Positions 1 through 9,490 are shown, counted from the stretch's first letter. The stretch: DNA of 64,000 bases from Variibacter gotjawalensis (GCF_002355335.1 NZ_AP014946.1:4417501-4481500); one strand, 5' to 3'. Notes: a model not told the origin generated them from the letters alone. A program made the numbers and translations.

Positions 1-642
1 CAGATTCTTGCGGCGCTCACCGGCGGCACGCGCATCGCGCTTGTCTCGGACGCCGGCACGCCGCTGATCTCCGACCCAGGCTTCAAATTGGTACGCGAGG
101 TACGCGAGGCTGGCCTGTCAGTCATCGCCATTCCGGGCGCTTCGTCGGTCCTTGCCGCGCTAGCAAGCGCCGGATTGCCGACCGATCGGTTTTTCTTCGA
201 AGGCTTCCTCTCCGCCAAGCAGAATTCTCGGCGCAACCGCATCGGCGAACTCGCGCGCATCCCGGCAAGCCTCGTCTTCTTCGAAACCGGGCCGCGCCTC
301 GCCGCTGCGCTGGGCGACCTCGCCGAAGGTCTGCCGGGCCGCGAAGCCGCGGTCTGCCGCGAACTCACCAAGCTGCACGAAGAGGTTCGGCGCGGATCGC
401 TGACCGATCTCGCGGCACACTACGCAGACGCAGCGGACCCGCGTGGCGAAATAGTCGTCGTCGTCGGCCCGCCGATCGAGACCGGACCACCAAGCGAAGA
501 CGAACTAGACGCCATGCTGCGCGATGCGCTCACGCGCGGCTCCGTGAAGGATGCCGTTGCCGAAGTCGCCAGTATCTCCGGTCTCGGCCGTAAGGAAGTC
601 TATCGCCGCGCACTCGAACTCAGCGAGGGCCGCGATGGCTGA
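1..642 (+). CDS. rsmI: 16S rRNA (cytidine1402-2'-O)-methyltransferase RsmI, 5' truncated
   Basis: RsmI uses SAM to 2'-O-methylate C1402 in the decoding centre of 16S rRNA. The frame is open from the first base of the window, so the N-terminal part of the protein lies outside; 213 residues remain. Seen here: the tetrapyrrole-methylase-fold motif SDAGTPLISDPG near residues 15-26, the PGASSVLAALASAGLPTDRF segment, FFETGPRL, and the C-terminal GLGRKEVYRRALEL helix typical of RsmI. The last bases overlap the start of yraN, an arrangement common in alphaproteobacteria, so the two are probably co-translated. Confidence 0.95.
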   Translation, partial: QILAALTGGTRIALVSDAGTPLISDPGFKLVREVREAGLSVIAIPGASSVLAALASAGLPTDRFFFEGFLSAKQNSRRNRIGELARIPASLVFFETGPRLAAALGDLAEGLPGREAAVCRELTKLHEEVRRGSLTDLAAHYADAADPRGEIVVVVGPPIETGPPSEDELDAMLRDALTRGSVKDAVAEVASISGLGRKEVYRRALELSEGRDG

Positions 643-1156
643 CGAGAAGCGCAAGCCCAAGTCAAAGCCAAAACAAGTCACGCGCACGATGATCCAGCCC
701 GGCGCGATCAAAGCGCAGGCGGAGAAAGAGCGTCTCGCCGCGAAAGCCGCGACCGAAAAGCCGTCGCGTGCGAAGAAGGAAAAGCCGGAGCCGAAGCCCG
801 AGAAGCAAGCTGCATTTCGTCTTGGTCTTTCGGCCGAAAGCCGCGCCGCGTCGTTGCTGCTTGCGAAGGGTTACCGCATTGCGTTTCGCCGCTGGCGCAC
901 GCCACACGGCGAAGTCGACGTCGTCGTCCGCCGCGGCAAGACGCTCGTCTTCGTCGAAGTCAAAGCGCGCGAGACGCGCGATGACGCGGCCTTCTCGGTG
1001 ACGCCGAAGCAGAAGAAGCGCATCATCGGCGGCGCCGAGTTTTGGTTGATGAAGAATCCGCACGATGCGAATTGCTTCATCCGCTTCGACGTCGTGCTGG
1101 TGACGCCGTCCGGCCCACCGCAGCACATCGAAAACGCTTTCGACGCGAGCAGTTGA
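635..1156 (+). CDS. YraN/UPF0102 family protein (endonuclease-fold)
   Basis: A 173-residue protein of the UPF0102 family, which has a restriction-endonuclease-like fold; the cellular role is not settled. The first ~58 residues are a lysine/proline/glutamate-rich, probably disordered extension that most family members lack. The fold follows with the AESRAASLLLAKGY helix and the nuclease-like signature GEVDVVV...FVEVKAR (Asp95, Glu108, Lys110). I chose the ATG at 635 because it overlaps the rsmI stop by 8 bases; a longer frame exists upstream but runs antiparallel to no family homology. The neighbourhood rsmI-yraN-gshB is common in Hyphomicrobiales. Confidence 0.88.
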   Translation: MADEKRKPKSKPKQVTRTMIQPGAIKAQAEKERLAAKAATEKPSRAKKEKPEPKPEKQAAFRLGLSAESRAASLLLAKGYRIAFRRWRTPHGEVDVVVRRGKTLVFVEVKARETRDDAAFSVTPKQKKRIIGGAEFWLMKNPHDANCFIRFDVVLVTPSGPPQHIENAFDASS

Positions 1157-1220
1157 ATTAGTCCCTCGCGCAGTCGGCCAGCGTGAAAGCGCGGCCCTGC
1201 TCGGCGCATGCGCCTCTAGC

Positions 1221-1260
1221 GTCCCCTCTCCCGCTTGCGGGGGAGGGACAGGGAGGGGGC
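1221..1260. repeat. Palindromic repeat family E, copy 1
   Basis: A GC-rich ~40-bp element whose core CCCGCTTGCGGG is itself palindromic. An inverted copy lies about 60 bp downstream. The 241-bp gap between yraN and the dehydrogenase gene holds nothing else recognisable. Together the two copies could form a large stem that separates the convergent genes on either side. Confidence 0.7.
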
Positions 1261-1317
1261 GCCTAAGTCAAGCCCAATACCCTTATTTGCATTGCGCTAC
1301 GGAGGCACATTGAAAAA

Positions 1318-1356
1318 CCCCCTCCCCAACCCTCCCCCGCAAGCGGGAGAGGGAGC
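1318..1356. repeat. Palindromic repeat family E, copy 2 (inverted)
   Basis: Reverse complement of the element at 1221-1260, with a few mismatches in the flank. The core CCCCGCAAGCGGG is retained. It lies just before the 3' end of the minus-strand quinoprotein gene. Confidence 0.7.
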
Positions 1357-1397
1357 GCGCCGAATTTGCGGCGCGTCTGGAGACCCTTCTTCGCCTG

Positions 1398-3500
1398 CTA
1401 CTTCGGCCGCACCGCGTCCGCCGTGCCCTGAATGAACGCGACGATTTGCGTCACTTGAGCTTCCGTCAGCTTGCCCTTGAACGTCGGCATGCCGCCTTCG
1501 ACGAACGCACCGTTGAGCAGCAACTCCGGAGAATTCTTCAACACCTCGGCTTTGGTGAAACCGAGATTCGGAATGTTGCCGCCGTTGTTGACGCCCGGCA
1601 CGCCGTGGCAGAACAGACAGTTCGACACGTAGAGCCCGAGACCCGGCGCAACATCCTCCGGCTTATACGCAACGCCCTTCACAAGTTCGGCAGGCGCACG
1701 CTGCACCAGCGGCGGCATCGTGCCCTTGCCGTCGAGCTTGAACGTGTAGACGCGCCCCGGCCCGGCCGTTTCGGTCGCGCGCTGCATCTGTCCGTAGACG
1801 CCGCCCCATCCGACCGCGACCGACACATATTGCTCGCCGTCGAGCTCCCACGTGCTCGGTGCGGCGACGACACCGGAGCCGACCGGCGTCTGCCAGAGCG
1901 GCTCGCCGGTCTTCGCGTTGTAGGCAATGAAACGCCCGTCGGCGGTGCCTTGGAAGACCAAGTTTCCGGCTGTCGTCAGCGTGCCGCCGTTCCACGGCGA
2001 GACATAATTTGCGCGCCAGACTTCCTTCTTCGCCACCGGATCCCACGCCGAGAGATGGCCGTAAGGCTTCATCGTCGGGTCGACCGTGTTGAACAGGAAG
2101 CCGAGATTCCAACCGAGGTTGGACATCGCGCTGCCGGGCCGATGCTCGTTGTATTGCCACTGCTGCACGGGCTGCTGCACCAGCGGAATGCCTTGCGCCG
2201 GCAGATAGACGAGGCCGGTGTCGGGATTAAACGACATCGGGTGCCAGTTGTGCGCACCGTAAGCGCTCGGGATCGTCTCCCACGGCTTGTCCTTCGCGCG
2301 CGCGCCTGGATTTTCGATCGGCCGGCCCTTCTCGTCATACTCTTTCGCCCACGTCGTCTCGACGAACGGCGTTGCCGAGATGAACTGGCAATTGGTGCGA
2401 TCGATGACGTAGAAGAAACCGTTCTTCGGCGCGTGCAGCCACACTTTGCGCGGCTGCCCGTTGATCGTGAGGTCGGCGAGCAGAACGTGCTGCGTCGACG
2501 TGTAATCCCAGTTGTCGCCCGGCGTCTGCTGATGATGGCAGACGTATTCGCCGGTCTCCGGCTTCAACGCGACGACGGAGCCGAGATAGAGATTGTCGCC
2601 GCCGGCCGGCGAGCGCAGATCGCGATTCCACGGGCTGCCGTTTCCGGTGCCGACATACATGATGTCGAGCTCCGGATCGTAAGCCATCGAATCCCACATC
2701 GTGCCGCCACCACCGGCGAGCCACCACTTGCCGGCCGGATCCCACGTCTTCGCGGCCGCTTCCATGCTCTTGTCTTCGAACGGCTTCGACGGATCGCCCG
2801 GGACCGAATACCAACGCCACTTCTGCTTGCCGTCTGCCACGTTGTAGGCCGTGATGTAACCGCGCACGCCGAACTCGGCGCCGCCGTTTCCGATCAGCAC
2901 CGCATTCTTGTAAACGCGCGGCGCCCCCGTGATCGTGTAGGACATCGCACGATTTTCGATCGTGTCGACCTTCCACAGCATCTTGCCGGTTGCCGCATCG
3001 ATCGCATGCAGGAAGCCGTCGTACGCGCCGACGTAAACCTTGCCTTCATGCACCGCGACGCCGCGGTTCACGACATCGCAACATCCCTTGTAGCCGTAAT
3101 CCTTCGGCACTTGCGGATCGTAGCGCCACAGCTCCTTGCCGGTGCGCGCGTCGAGCGCGTGCACGACACTCCACGACGCCGTGACATACATCACGCCGTT
3201 AATGACGATCGGCGTCGCCTCGACGCCGCGCCGCGACTCCAGCGACGTTGACCACGAGAGACCGAGCTTGCCGACATTCTCCGCGTTGATGCTCTTGAGT
3301 TTGCTGTGGCGCGTTTCCTGGAAGTCGAGCCCGTAGCTCGGCCAGTTCTTCGTCGCCTCGCGATTCTGGATGATGGACTGTTCGTTGGTCGAGGCCGTCG
3401 CGGCCTTCATTTGCTCGGGGGTCAAACCCTGAGCACGCAGATCAGAGATACAGAAAACCGCAACGGCGGCGAGAGCCGCCGCCCACAATCGCTTCCTCAT
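1398..3500 (-). CDS. PQQ-dependent alcohol dehydrogenase with C-terminal cytochrome c domain (quinohaemoprotein)
   Basis: A 700-residue periplasmic quinohaemoprotein that oxidises alcohols with PQQ and passes electrons to its own haem c. Residues 1-23 are a signal peptide ending LRAQG. The beta-propeller begins with NWPSYGLDFQETRHS. Vicinal Cys140-Cys141 (KGCCDV) matches the disulfide ring next to PQQ. The catalytic-Asp region reads GDNWDYTST; the second residue after the Asp is Thr, not the extra Asp of lanthanide-dependent enzymes, so calcium is inferred. The C-terminal haem motif is CLFCH (628-632), with a likely Met ligand in GGMPTF. The start at 3500 has a GGAGG ribosome site and leads directly into the signal peptide. 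It stands alone; no PQQ synthesis genes are in the window. The exact substrate cannot be read. Confidence 0.93.
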   Translation of the reverse strand: MRKRLWAAALAAVAVFCISDLRAQGLTPEQMKAATASTNEQSIIQNREATKNWPSYGLDFQETRHSKLKSINAENVGKLGLSWSTSLESRRGVEATPIVINGVMYVTASWSVVHALDARTGKELWRYDPQVPKDYGYKGCCDVVNRGVAVHEGKVYVGAYDGFLHAIDAATGKMLWKVDTIENRAMSYTITGAPRVYKNAVLIGNGGAEFGVRGYITAYNVADGKQKWRWYSVPGDPSKPFEDKSMEAAAKTWDPAGKWWLAGGGGTMWDSMAYDPELDIMYVGTGNGSPWNRDLRSPAGGDNLYLGSVVALKPETGEYVCHHQQTPGDNWDYTSTQHVLLADLTINGQPRKVWLHAPKNGFFYVIDRTNCQFISATPFVETTWAKEYDEKGRPIENPGARAKDKPWETIPSAYGAHNWHPMSFNPDTGLVYLPAQGIPLVQQPVQQWQYNEHRPGSAMSNLGWNLGFLFNTVDPTMKPYGHLSAWDPVAKKEVWRANYVSPWNGGTLTTAGNLVFQGTADGRFIAYNAKTGEPLWQTPVGSGVVAAPSTWELDGEQYVSVAVGWGGVYGQMQRATETAGPGRVYTFKLDGKGTMPPLVQRAPAELVKGVAYKPEDVAPGLGLYVSNCLFCHGVPGVNNGGNIPNLGFTKAEVLKNSPELLLNGAFVEGGMPTFKGKLTEAQVTQIVAFIQGTADAVRPK

Positions 3501-3785
3501 TGTTTCCTCCCTAGCGTTTCGCTGGGTACGCGCCGAATTATGCGGATCGGCGTCGGGAGAAGTGTAAGGCGGCGGCGTTTTCTGTCCCATGCTTTCTTTG
3601 CAGACCGCCATGCGACAGAAAGCTTCGCGTGCAAACGATGCTGCGCCGCAGGCATAAAGTATCGAAACGGTTACTCTGCGTTCGGCTGGCCAGGTGACCC
3701 GACTTGCGCCGCACCGCACCGCCGCCTAAATCCTTGACCGCACCGCTCAAAACGAGCGGCGCACACCCTGCCCCGAGGACTTCCC

Positions 3786-4724
3786 ATGCCGCTCCGCGTA
3801 GCCGTCCAGATGGACCCGATCGAACGCATCAAGATTGCGGGCGACTCGACTTTCGCGCTTCTCCTCGAAGCGCAGGCACGCGGACATCAACTCTCGTATT
3901 ACACGACCGACCGCCTCGCGATGGTCGACGGCGAGATTTTCGTCTCGTCGCGGCCGCTCACCGTGAAGGATCAAGAAGGCGATCACTTCAAGCTGGGCGA
4001 AGAGACGCGTCACAAAGCGTCCGACTTCGACATCATCCTGATGCGCCAAGACCCGCCGTTCGATCTCAACTACATCACGGCGACTCACTTCCTCGAGCGC
4101 ATTCACCCGAAGACCTTCGTCGTCAACAATCCGGCCGAAGTGCGCAATGCACCCGAGAAGGTTCTCGTCACGCTATTCCCGGACCTGATGCCGGCGACGC
4201 TCGTCACCCGCGATCTCGCCGAGATCAAACGCTTCCGCGCCGAGCACAAAGATATCGTGATGAAGCCGCTCTACGGCCACGGCGGCGGCGCGGTGTTCCG
4301 CATCACCCACGACGATCTCAACTTCGGTTCGCTCTACGATATGTTCGCGACGACATTCCGCGAGCCCTGGGTGGTTCAGAAATTTCTGCCGAACGTGAAG
4401 CACGGCGACAAGCGCATCATCCTGGTCGACGGCGTTTTCGCCGGCGCTGTCAATCGCGTGCCGGCAGCCGACGATCTACGCTCCAACATGGTGCGCGGCG
4501 GCGCCGCCGAAACGACGCAGCTCTCGAAGCGCGAACAGGAAATCTGCGAACGCATCGGCCCGGCGCTGCGCGAGCGCGGTCTGCTCTTCGTCGGCATCGA
4601 TGTTATCGATGGCTCGTTGACGGAGATCAACGTGACGTCGCCGACCGGAATCCGCGCGATCAAGCGTCTCGGCGGCCCGGATGTCGCCGTGACGATCTGG
4701 GATGCGATCGAGAAGAAGCGCTAG
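3786..4724 (+). CDS. gshB: Glutathione synthetase
   Basis: ATP-grasp ligase that joins gamma-glutamylcysteine and glycine to make glutathione in the cytoplasm. At 312 residues it has the usual length. Visible: the N-terminal substrate-binding start [13 protein letters not shown], the [18 protein letters not shown] segment, the ATP-grasp core [16 protein letters not shown], and the C-terminal metal/ATP residues [20 protein letters not shown] 3786 matches the family N-terminus. It is separated from yraN by the quinoprotein gene on the other strand. A GST gene (57.5 kb) is the only other glutathione-linked gene in the window. Confidence 0.96.
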   Translation: MPLRVAVQMDPIERIKIAGDSTFALLLEAQARGHQLSYYTTDRLAMVDGEIFVSSRPLTVKDQEGDHFKLGEETRHKASDFDIILMRQDPPFDLNYITATHFLERIHPKTFVVNNPAEVRNAPEKVLVTLFPDLMPATLVTRDLAEIKRFRAEHKDIVMKPLYGHGGGAVFRITHDDLNFGSLYDMFATTFREPWVVQKFLPNVKHGDKRIILVDGVFAGAVNRVPAADDLRSNMVRGGAAETTQLSKREQEICERIGPALRERGLLFVGIDVIDGSLTEINVTSPTGIRAIKRLGGPDVAVTIWDAIEKKR

Positions 4725-4747
4725 CTTTTAGCTCGCGAGCGAGCGGT

Positions 4748-6259
4748 TCATTCCGTCGTCTTTATCAAATGTTGATTGAGTTCGAGCGCAGGATTGGGCG
4801 TGCAAGTTCCTGCTCGCTTAAGAATGCACGCGTTTGACGCTTCTCCTTGATCCGAATCAAAACAACGCTGCAGCGTATAGTCTTTCGGCATCTGCGAGAC
4901 CGCATAACGTCGCGTCAGGATAACGTTATACGCCGGCGTTGTGTCTGCCACCTGCGACGAGATCGGGATGAAGTAGAGCGGCACCGCGCGGTGCATATAG
5001 GCTTGTCCGCCAAATTCGGTCCAATGATGCAAATGGACTAAAAGCCCGCACAGCTCCGGAACCTTCGCGATTTCAAATTGTGCGTCGAAAGGAGCGCGAT
5101 CGGTTCGCGGTTCGCGGAAACTTGGCGAGACGAATAACGACGCGGATGTGACGAGCCAGATCAGACACGCAAGCCGTGTCGCCGCGAAGGCGTCGAACGG
5201 CAACATATTCTTGCGCAGCGCGGCACGCAGAAGGTCGGCCGAACTCAACGCGGCAACGATCGCAAGACACACCGTTGCGGGGAAAACGAACCGGTACTCT
5301 TTGTGCGGGATCAGCGAATGCGTAACGATGATCGCGAGCGCAACAGCGATCCACAACATCGATGCTCGCCATCTGAGCATACACAGCACGAGGAGAATGG
5401 CGCCGACACCGGTCCAGATCACGCCGAGGATGATCGATAGATACGCACTGAACGGCGAGGTGCCGTACTGAGACGCACGTCCCTCGATCACATTCGCGAC
5501 GATGCTTCGCCAGTAAGAAGCGAAGGGCGATCCCCACCAATACCAATCGGCCAAACCGAAGATCGCAATCGGTAGGCAGCCGCCGACCGCCAGCCAAGGC
5601 CAAGAACGCAAATCGGTGCGCGCAATGATGATGGCGCCTACCAGCAGGGCAGGCGCGAGCTGAATCCGCAGCATGACGCAAAAGCCAAAGCACGCGCCGA
5701 TCGCTACCAGCCGTTGAATGCTAAACGCTTGGGTCGGTGTCGCGAGGGCAAGACCGACAACCAGGAACGTCGTCGCGATCGCTTCGGTGAGGGGACGCCC
5801 TGCAAAGTAGACGATCTCGAACCATGTCGCGGCAACGAAGCCTGCGATGACGCCATGCATGATGCTTTCACGCAGTCCCATCCGATACACGGCGGCGACC
5901 GCGACTAACGAGAGTCCTGCCAAAAACGTGCGTGCGACGACGAGGTAGCCGATCGGCCCACCGACCCACGGCTCGACGATGGCGAATAGTCCCGACAAAA
6001 GTCCTGGCAGGACTGGCGAGCGGATGCCGGTCCGGAACTCCCACGGCAAAACGCCTGAACCGAAAGCCCAGCGATGGGCTTGTTCGAAGGATTGATAGAC
6101 CTCGTCAGGGAAATGCGGCCCGGGAAGATACAAGAATGAAACGATGCGCAGGGCCAGCGCAAAAACCAGCAACGCGGCGAGCACCAGATTCTGTTGTCGC
6201 GTGGATAAGTCGAGATCGTCGGGCGTGGCCCGGTCGACGGAAGCAATCACAGAACTCAC
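4748..6259 (-). CDS. Integral membrane mannosyltransferase, GT22 (Alg9/PIG-B-like) family
   Basis: A 503-residue polytopic membrane protein with about ten hydrophobic segments. The first luminal/periplasmic loop carries the GT-C acidic signature FPDEVYQSFEQAHRW, close to the HPDE-x-FQ-x-E-x-AH motif of Alg9-like enzymes, and the later HKEYRFVFPA matches the HKEERF motif of GT22. It probably moves a mannose (or other hexose) from a polyprenyl-phosphate donor onto an envelope glycan or lipid. The start is uncertain: GTG 6259 lies 2 bp from an 11-bp inverted repeat and has no good ribosome site, while GTG 6250 follows GGTGAG. No other glycan genes adjoin it. Confidence 0.8.
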   Translation of the reverse strand: MSSVIASVDRATPDDLDLSTRQQNLVLAALLVFALALRIVSFLYLPGPHFPDEVYQSFEQAHRWAFGSGVLPWEFRTGIRSPVLPGLLSGLFAIVEPWVGGPIGYLVVARTFLAGLSLVAVAAVYRMGLRESIMHGVIAGFVAATWFEIVYFAGRPLTEAIATTFLVVGLALATPTQAFSIQRLVAIGACFGFCVMLRIQLAPALLVGAIIIARTDLRSWPWLAVGGCLPIAIFGLADWYWWGSPFASYWRSIVANVIEGRASQYGTSPFSAYLSIILGVIWTGVGAILLVLCMLRWRASMLWIAVALAIIVTHSLIPHKEYRFVFPATVCLAIVAALSSADLLRAALRKNMLPFDAFAATRLACLIWLVTSASLFVSPSFREPRTDRAPFDAQFEIAKVPELCGLLVHLHHWTEFGGQAYMHRAVPLYFIPISSQVADTTPAYNVILTRRYAVSQMPKDYTLQRCFDSDQGEASNACILKRAGTCTPNPALELNQHLIKTTE

Positions 6260-6260
6260 C

Positions 6261-6291
6261 GTAGCGTTTCGTCAGATCGGCGAAACGCTAC
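6261..6291. other. 11-bp perfect inverted repeat upstream of the mannosyltransferase
   Basis: GTAGCGTTTCG and CGAAACGCTAC flank a 9-base loop. The element ends 2 bp before the annotated start at 6259. It has no T-run on either side, so it is not a standard terminator; an operator or an RNA hairpin over the ribosome site are both possible. Confidence 0.5.
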
Positions 6292-6321
6292 AGCGATGCA
6301 GTAAAAATTCTCTTCGGGTAC

Positions 6322-6510
6322 CTAGCTCGCGAGCTTGAGCACCGGCGAGGTCCACAACGGACGCCCATGGACTTGCACCTGCTGGCGATAAGCCGCGCGG
6401 TGAATGTCTTCGATGAGCTCTTCGATGTCCGCGCTCGCCGCATCGACGCCAAGCCGCGCCAGACGCGCTTTCTCGAGTTCGGCCGCCGCAACCCCTTTCA
6501 AGTCGATCAT
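6322..6510 (-). CDS. Small hypothetical protein (62 aa)
   Basis: A short, mostly helical acidic/basic protein beginning MIDLKGVAAAELEKARLARL and ending in a Trp/Pro-containing tail (GRPLWTSPVLKLAS). I do not recognise a family. It is believable as a gene because ATG 6510 is preceded by GGGAGAG at the right distance and the composition is protein-like. It precedes the mannosyltransferase on the same strand with about 60 bp between. The 273 bp between this gene and comM show nothing else I can name. Confidence 0.55.
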   Translation of the reverse strand: MIDLKGVAAAELEKARLARLGVDAASADIEELIEDIHRAAYRQQVQVHGRPLWTSPVLKLAS

Positions 6511-6783
6511 GACGCTCTCCCGTTGAGCCTGTCATGGCGATGAAGCCCGCGGCCCAATCCTCAAACTTTATCGAAGTCGAAGGTTCCCGCGGAGTCAATC
6601 GAGACGCGTGAACAACGTGAGAGCATCGTAAAGCGAGTCGTTTTGTTCTGCAAATGTTCTTGTGCGTTTTCGCGGCCTGAGTTACGCTGTTTCCATTAGC
6701 GCGTGACGCGGCGGAGCCGATCAACGCGACCAACGATATTTCGAGCGCTCGGTTTTCGCCGGCGCATGCGCGTGGGGGCAATT

Positions 6784-8325
6784 ATGGTCCAGCGGGTCGC
6801 GACCGTCGCTTTTCAAGGCATCGACGCGCGTTCGGTCGACGTTCAAGTGCAAGTCGCGCCCGGCATGCCGGCGTTCAACGTCGTCGGTCTTGCCGACAAA
6901 GCCGTCAGTGAAGCGCGCGAACGGGTTCGCTCGGCGCTGGTCGCGTCCGGCCTCGCGTTGCCGGCGCGCCGCATCACCGTCAACCTCGCACCGGCCGATT
7001 TGCCGAAGGAAGGCAGCCATTACGATCTGCCTATCGCCCTCGGTTTGATGGCCGCCATCGGCGCGATCCCGCATGATGCGCTCGACGGCTTCACGGTGCT
7101 TGGCGAACTCGGCCTCGATGGCTCGCTCGCCGCCGTCGCGGGGGTTTTACCGGCCGCGATAGCGGCGAATGCGCGCGACCATGGGTTGATCTGCCCGTCA
7201 GCCTGCGGCGCCGAAGCCGCCTGGGCGAGCCCCGAGATGGAGATCATCGCGGCAAGCTCGCTGATCCAGCTCGCCAATCACTTCCAGGGCACGCAAGTGT
7301 TATCTCGACCGCTGCCGCGCATCGCCGAACAGAGCAACGCCGGAATGCTCGACCTCGCCGACATCAAGGGCCAGGAAAACGCCAAGCGCGCGCTCGAAGT
7401 CGCCGCCGCCGGCGGCCACAACATGCTGATGGTCGGCCCGCCAGGCTCGGGCAAATCGATGCTCGCCGCGCGATTGCCATCGATCCTGCCGAAATTGACA
7501 CCAGCCGAGTTGCTCGAAGTCTCGATGATCCAGTCTGTCGCCGGCGCGCTGACGAGCGGCGGGCTGACCAATAGCCGCCCGTTTCGCGCGCCGCACCATT
7601 CGGCCAGCATGGCGGCGCTCACCGGCGGCGGCCTGCGCGCCCGGCCCGGCGAGATATCCCTCGCGCACAACGGCGTGCTCTTTCTCGACGAGTTGCCCGA
7701 GTTCCAGCCGCAGGTGCTCGACGCGATGCGCCAGCCGCTCGAAAGCGGCAACGTCGCGATTGCACGCGCCAACCACCGCATCACTTATCCGGCCCGCTTC
7801 ATGCTGATCGCCGCGATGAATCCTTGCCGCTGCGGCCGCGCCTACGATCCGGGCTTTGCCTGCAAGCGCAGCGTCAACACGCGCTGCACCGCCGAGTATC
7901 AGGGCCGTCTGTCCGGCCCGCTGCTCGACCGCATCGATCTTCATGTCGAAGTCCCGGCCGTCACCGCTGCCGCTTTAATCCTGCCGGCGCCCGCCGAGGG
8001 TAGCCGCGAAGTCGCGATGCGTGTCGCGCAGGCGCGCGCGATGCAAGCAGAGCGCTACGCTGCACTCGGCCAGCCGCAGGTTCGCGTCAACGCGCAGGCT
8101 TCGGGTCCACTGCTTGAGGAGATCGCACGCGCCGACGCAAGCGCGATGAAACTCCTGCACGAAGCCGCCGATGCGATGCGGCTCACCGCGCGCGGCTATC
8201 ATCGCGTTCTGCGTGTCGCGCGGACGCTGGCGGATCTCGATGAGGCGGCTGACCTCAGCCGTCTGCATCTTGCCGAAGCGCTCTCGTATCGCGCACTTGC
8301 CGACGAAGTGCGCCGCGCAGCGTGA
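6784..8325 (+). CDS. comM: ComM/YifB family AAA+ ATPase (Mg-chelatase-like)
   Basis: A 513-residue hexameric helicase family; in Vibrio and Acinetobacter ComM promotes branch migration during natural transformation. The N-terminal Lon-like domain (about 1-170) opens with VQRVATVAFQGIDARSVDVQ. The AAA+ core follows with Walker A GPPGSGKS, Walker B VLFLDELPEF, and the AAMNPCRCG segment with the family cysteines (CRCG...CKRS...C). The C-terminal Mg-chelatase domain ends the protein. ATG 6784 begins the conserved N-terminus; an upstream in-frame start would add residues unlike the family. No other competence genes are nearby. Confidence 0.93.
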   Translation: MVQRVATVAFQGIDARSVDVQVQVAPGMPAFNVVGLADKAVSEARERVRSALVASGLALPARRITVNLAPADLPKEGSHYDLPIALGLMAAIGAIPHDALDGFTVLGELGLDGSLAAVAGVLPAAIAANARDHGLICPSACGAEAAWASPEMEIIAASSLIQLANHFQGTQVLSRPLPRIAEQSNAGMLDLADIKGQENAKRALEVAAAGGHNMLMVGPPGSGKSMLAARLPSILPKLTPAELLEVSMIQSVAGALTSGGLTNSRPFRAPHHSASMAALTGGGLRARPGEISLAHNGVLFLDELPEFQPQVLDAMRQPLESGNVAIARANHRITYPARFMLIAAMNPCRCGRAYDPGFACKRSVNTRCTAEYQGRLSGPLLDRIDLHVEVPAVTAAALILPAPAEGSREVAMRVAQARAMQAERYAALGQPQVRVNAQASGPLLEEIARADASAMKLLHEAADAMRLTARGYHRVLRVARTLADLDEAADLSRLHLAEALSYRALADEVRRAA

Positions 8326-8350
8326 GGGGAGCGAATGTCGCAGGCTTTTA

Positions 8351-8406
8351 CGAAGCACACGTCTTTACGGAGCACGTCTTCACGAAGCACGTCTTCACGA
8401 AGCCGC
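8351..8406. repeat. Short tandem repeat, 15-bp unit
   Basis: Three and a half copies of CGAAGCACGTCTTCA; the first copy carries a 2-base insertion and single-base changes. It occupies the gap between comM and the pirin gene. Confidence 0.75.
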
Positions 8407-8514
8407 GAGTTGGCTTGCACTTGAATGCTCGCGACCGCACTCTCCGGTCACACCTTGTCACCGGCGCGTGACGCGACGCCGCCACAGCGGCGGCGCCAGA
8501 ACCGAGGAGATAAA

Positions 8515-9429
8515 ATGAGCTGGCAACCGGCCGAGAAGCCCGAAACAGACACCCCGAGCTGCCCGGCACTCGAAACCGTCATCATTCCGCGCGCCCATGA
8601 TATCGGCGGCCTCGAAGTGCGGCGTGCGCTTCCGTCCGCCAAACGTCAGATGATTGGCCCTTTCATCTTCTGGGATCAGATGGGCCCGGCCGAGTTCATC
8701 ACCGGCAAAGGCATCGACGTTCGCCCCCACCCGCATATCGGCCTCGCCACCGTGACCTATCTGTTCGAGGGCGAGATCATGCATCGTGACAGCCTCGGCA
8801 CCGAGATTCCGATCCGTCCCGGCGCCATCAACCTGATGACGGCCGGCAGCGGCATTACGCATTCTGAACGCACCTCGGCAGATGTGCGTGCCAGCGGCGG
8901 CCCGCTGTTCGGCATCCAGTCATGGCTGGCGCTACCAAAATCGCACGAGGAAAATGCGCCCGCTTTCGTCCATCACAGCCGCGACGAACTGCCGACGCTG
9001 GAAGATGAAGGCAAGAAAGTCCGCCTCATCTCGGGCGAACTCTACGGCATGAAATCCCCGGTCAAAACAGCGACCGACACCATCTATGCCGACGTCGTGC
9101 TTGACGCCGGCACGGCGCTTCCTTTCCCGGCGACTTACGACGAGCGCGCGATCTACACACTCACAGGTGATATCGAAATTGCGGGCGATACATTTGGTCC
9201 CGGTCAGCTGCTCGTTTTCCGCGCCGGTGACGAAATCACCGTGAAGGCGAAGTCGGCTGCTCGTCTGCTGCTGTTCGGCGGCGAGCCGATGGATGGCCCG
9301 CGCCACATCTGGTGGAACTTCGTCTCGTCGTCGCGCGAGCGGATCGAGGACGCAAAGCAGCAGTGGAAGAGCGGCGCTTTCCCGCGTGTGCCGGGCGAGA
9401 CCGAATTCATCCCGCTGCCGGAGCGGTAA
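8515..9429 (+). CDS. Pirin family protein
   Basis: A 304-residue bicupin. Bacterial pirins include quercetin 2,3-dioxygenases and proteins that bind metabolic enzymes; the role here is not readable. The N-terminal cupin carries the metal-site cluster DVRPHPHIGLATVTYLFEGE with further ligands in SGITHSER, matching the His/His/His/Glu site of iron pirins. The C-terminal cupin (about 190-290) includes AIYTLTGDIEIAGDTF. Start ATG 8515 has GAGGAG upstream and gives the usual N-terminus. It is a single gene bounded by the tandem repeat and a family A repeat. Confidence 0.92.
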   Translation: MSWQPAEKPETDTPSCPALETVIIPRAHDIGGLEVRRALPSAKRQMIGPFIFWDQMGPAEFITGKGIDVRPHPHIGLATVTYLFEGEIMHRDSLGTEIPIRPGAINLMTAGSGITHSERTSADVRASGGPLFGIQSWLALPKSHEENAPAFVHHSRDELPTLEDEGKKVRLISGELYGMKSPVKTATDTIYADVVLDAGTALPFPATYDERAIYTLTGDIEIAGDTFGPGQLLVFRAGDEITVKAKSAARLLLFGGEPMDGPRHIWWNFVSSSRERIEDAKQQWKSGAFPRVPGETEFIPLPER

Positions 9430-9490
9430 CGATGATCACGTGATGCGTTTTGGGATCTCGGAGAGATCGCCCGAAGCGATGCGATAGATC

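Noticed and set aside
1446-3251. A 601-residue open frame on the plus strand, antisense to the quinoprotein gene
   Set aside because: It is the mirror of a well-recognised gene in GC-rich DNA; the translation is arginine-rich without motifs.
1398-3500. Lanthanide-dependent (XoxF/PedH-like) type for the PQQ enzyme
   Set aside because: The extra Asp two residues after the catalytic Asp is absent (Asp-Tyr-Thr).
8351-8406. Tandem 15-bp repeat as a CRISPR fragment
   Set aside because: Units are adjacent with no spacers, and no cas genes are present.
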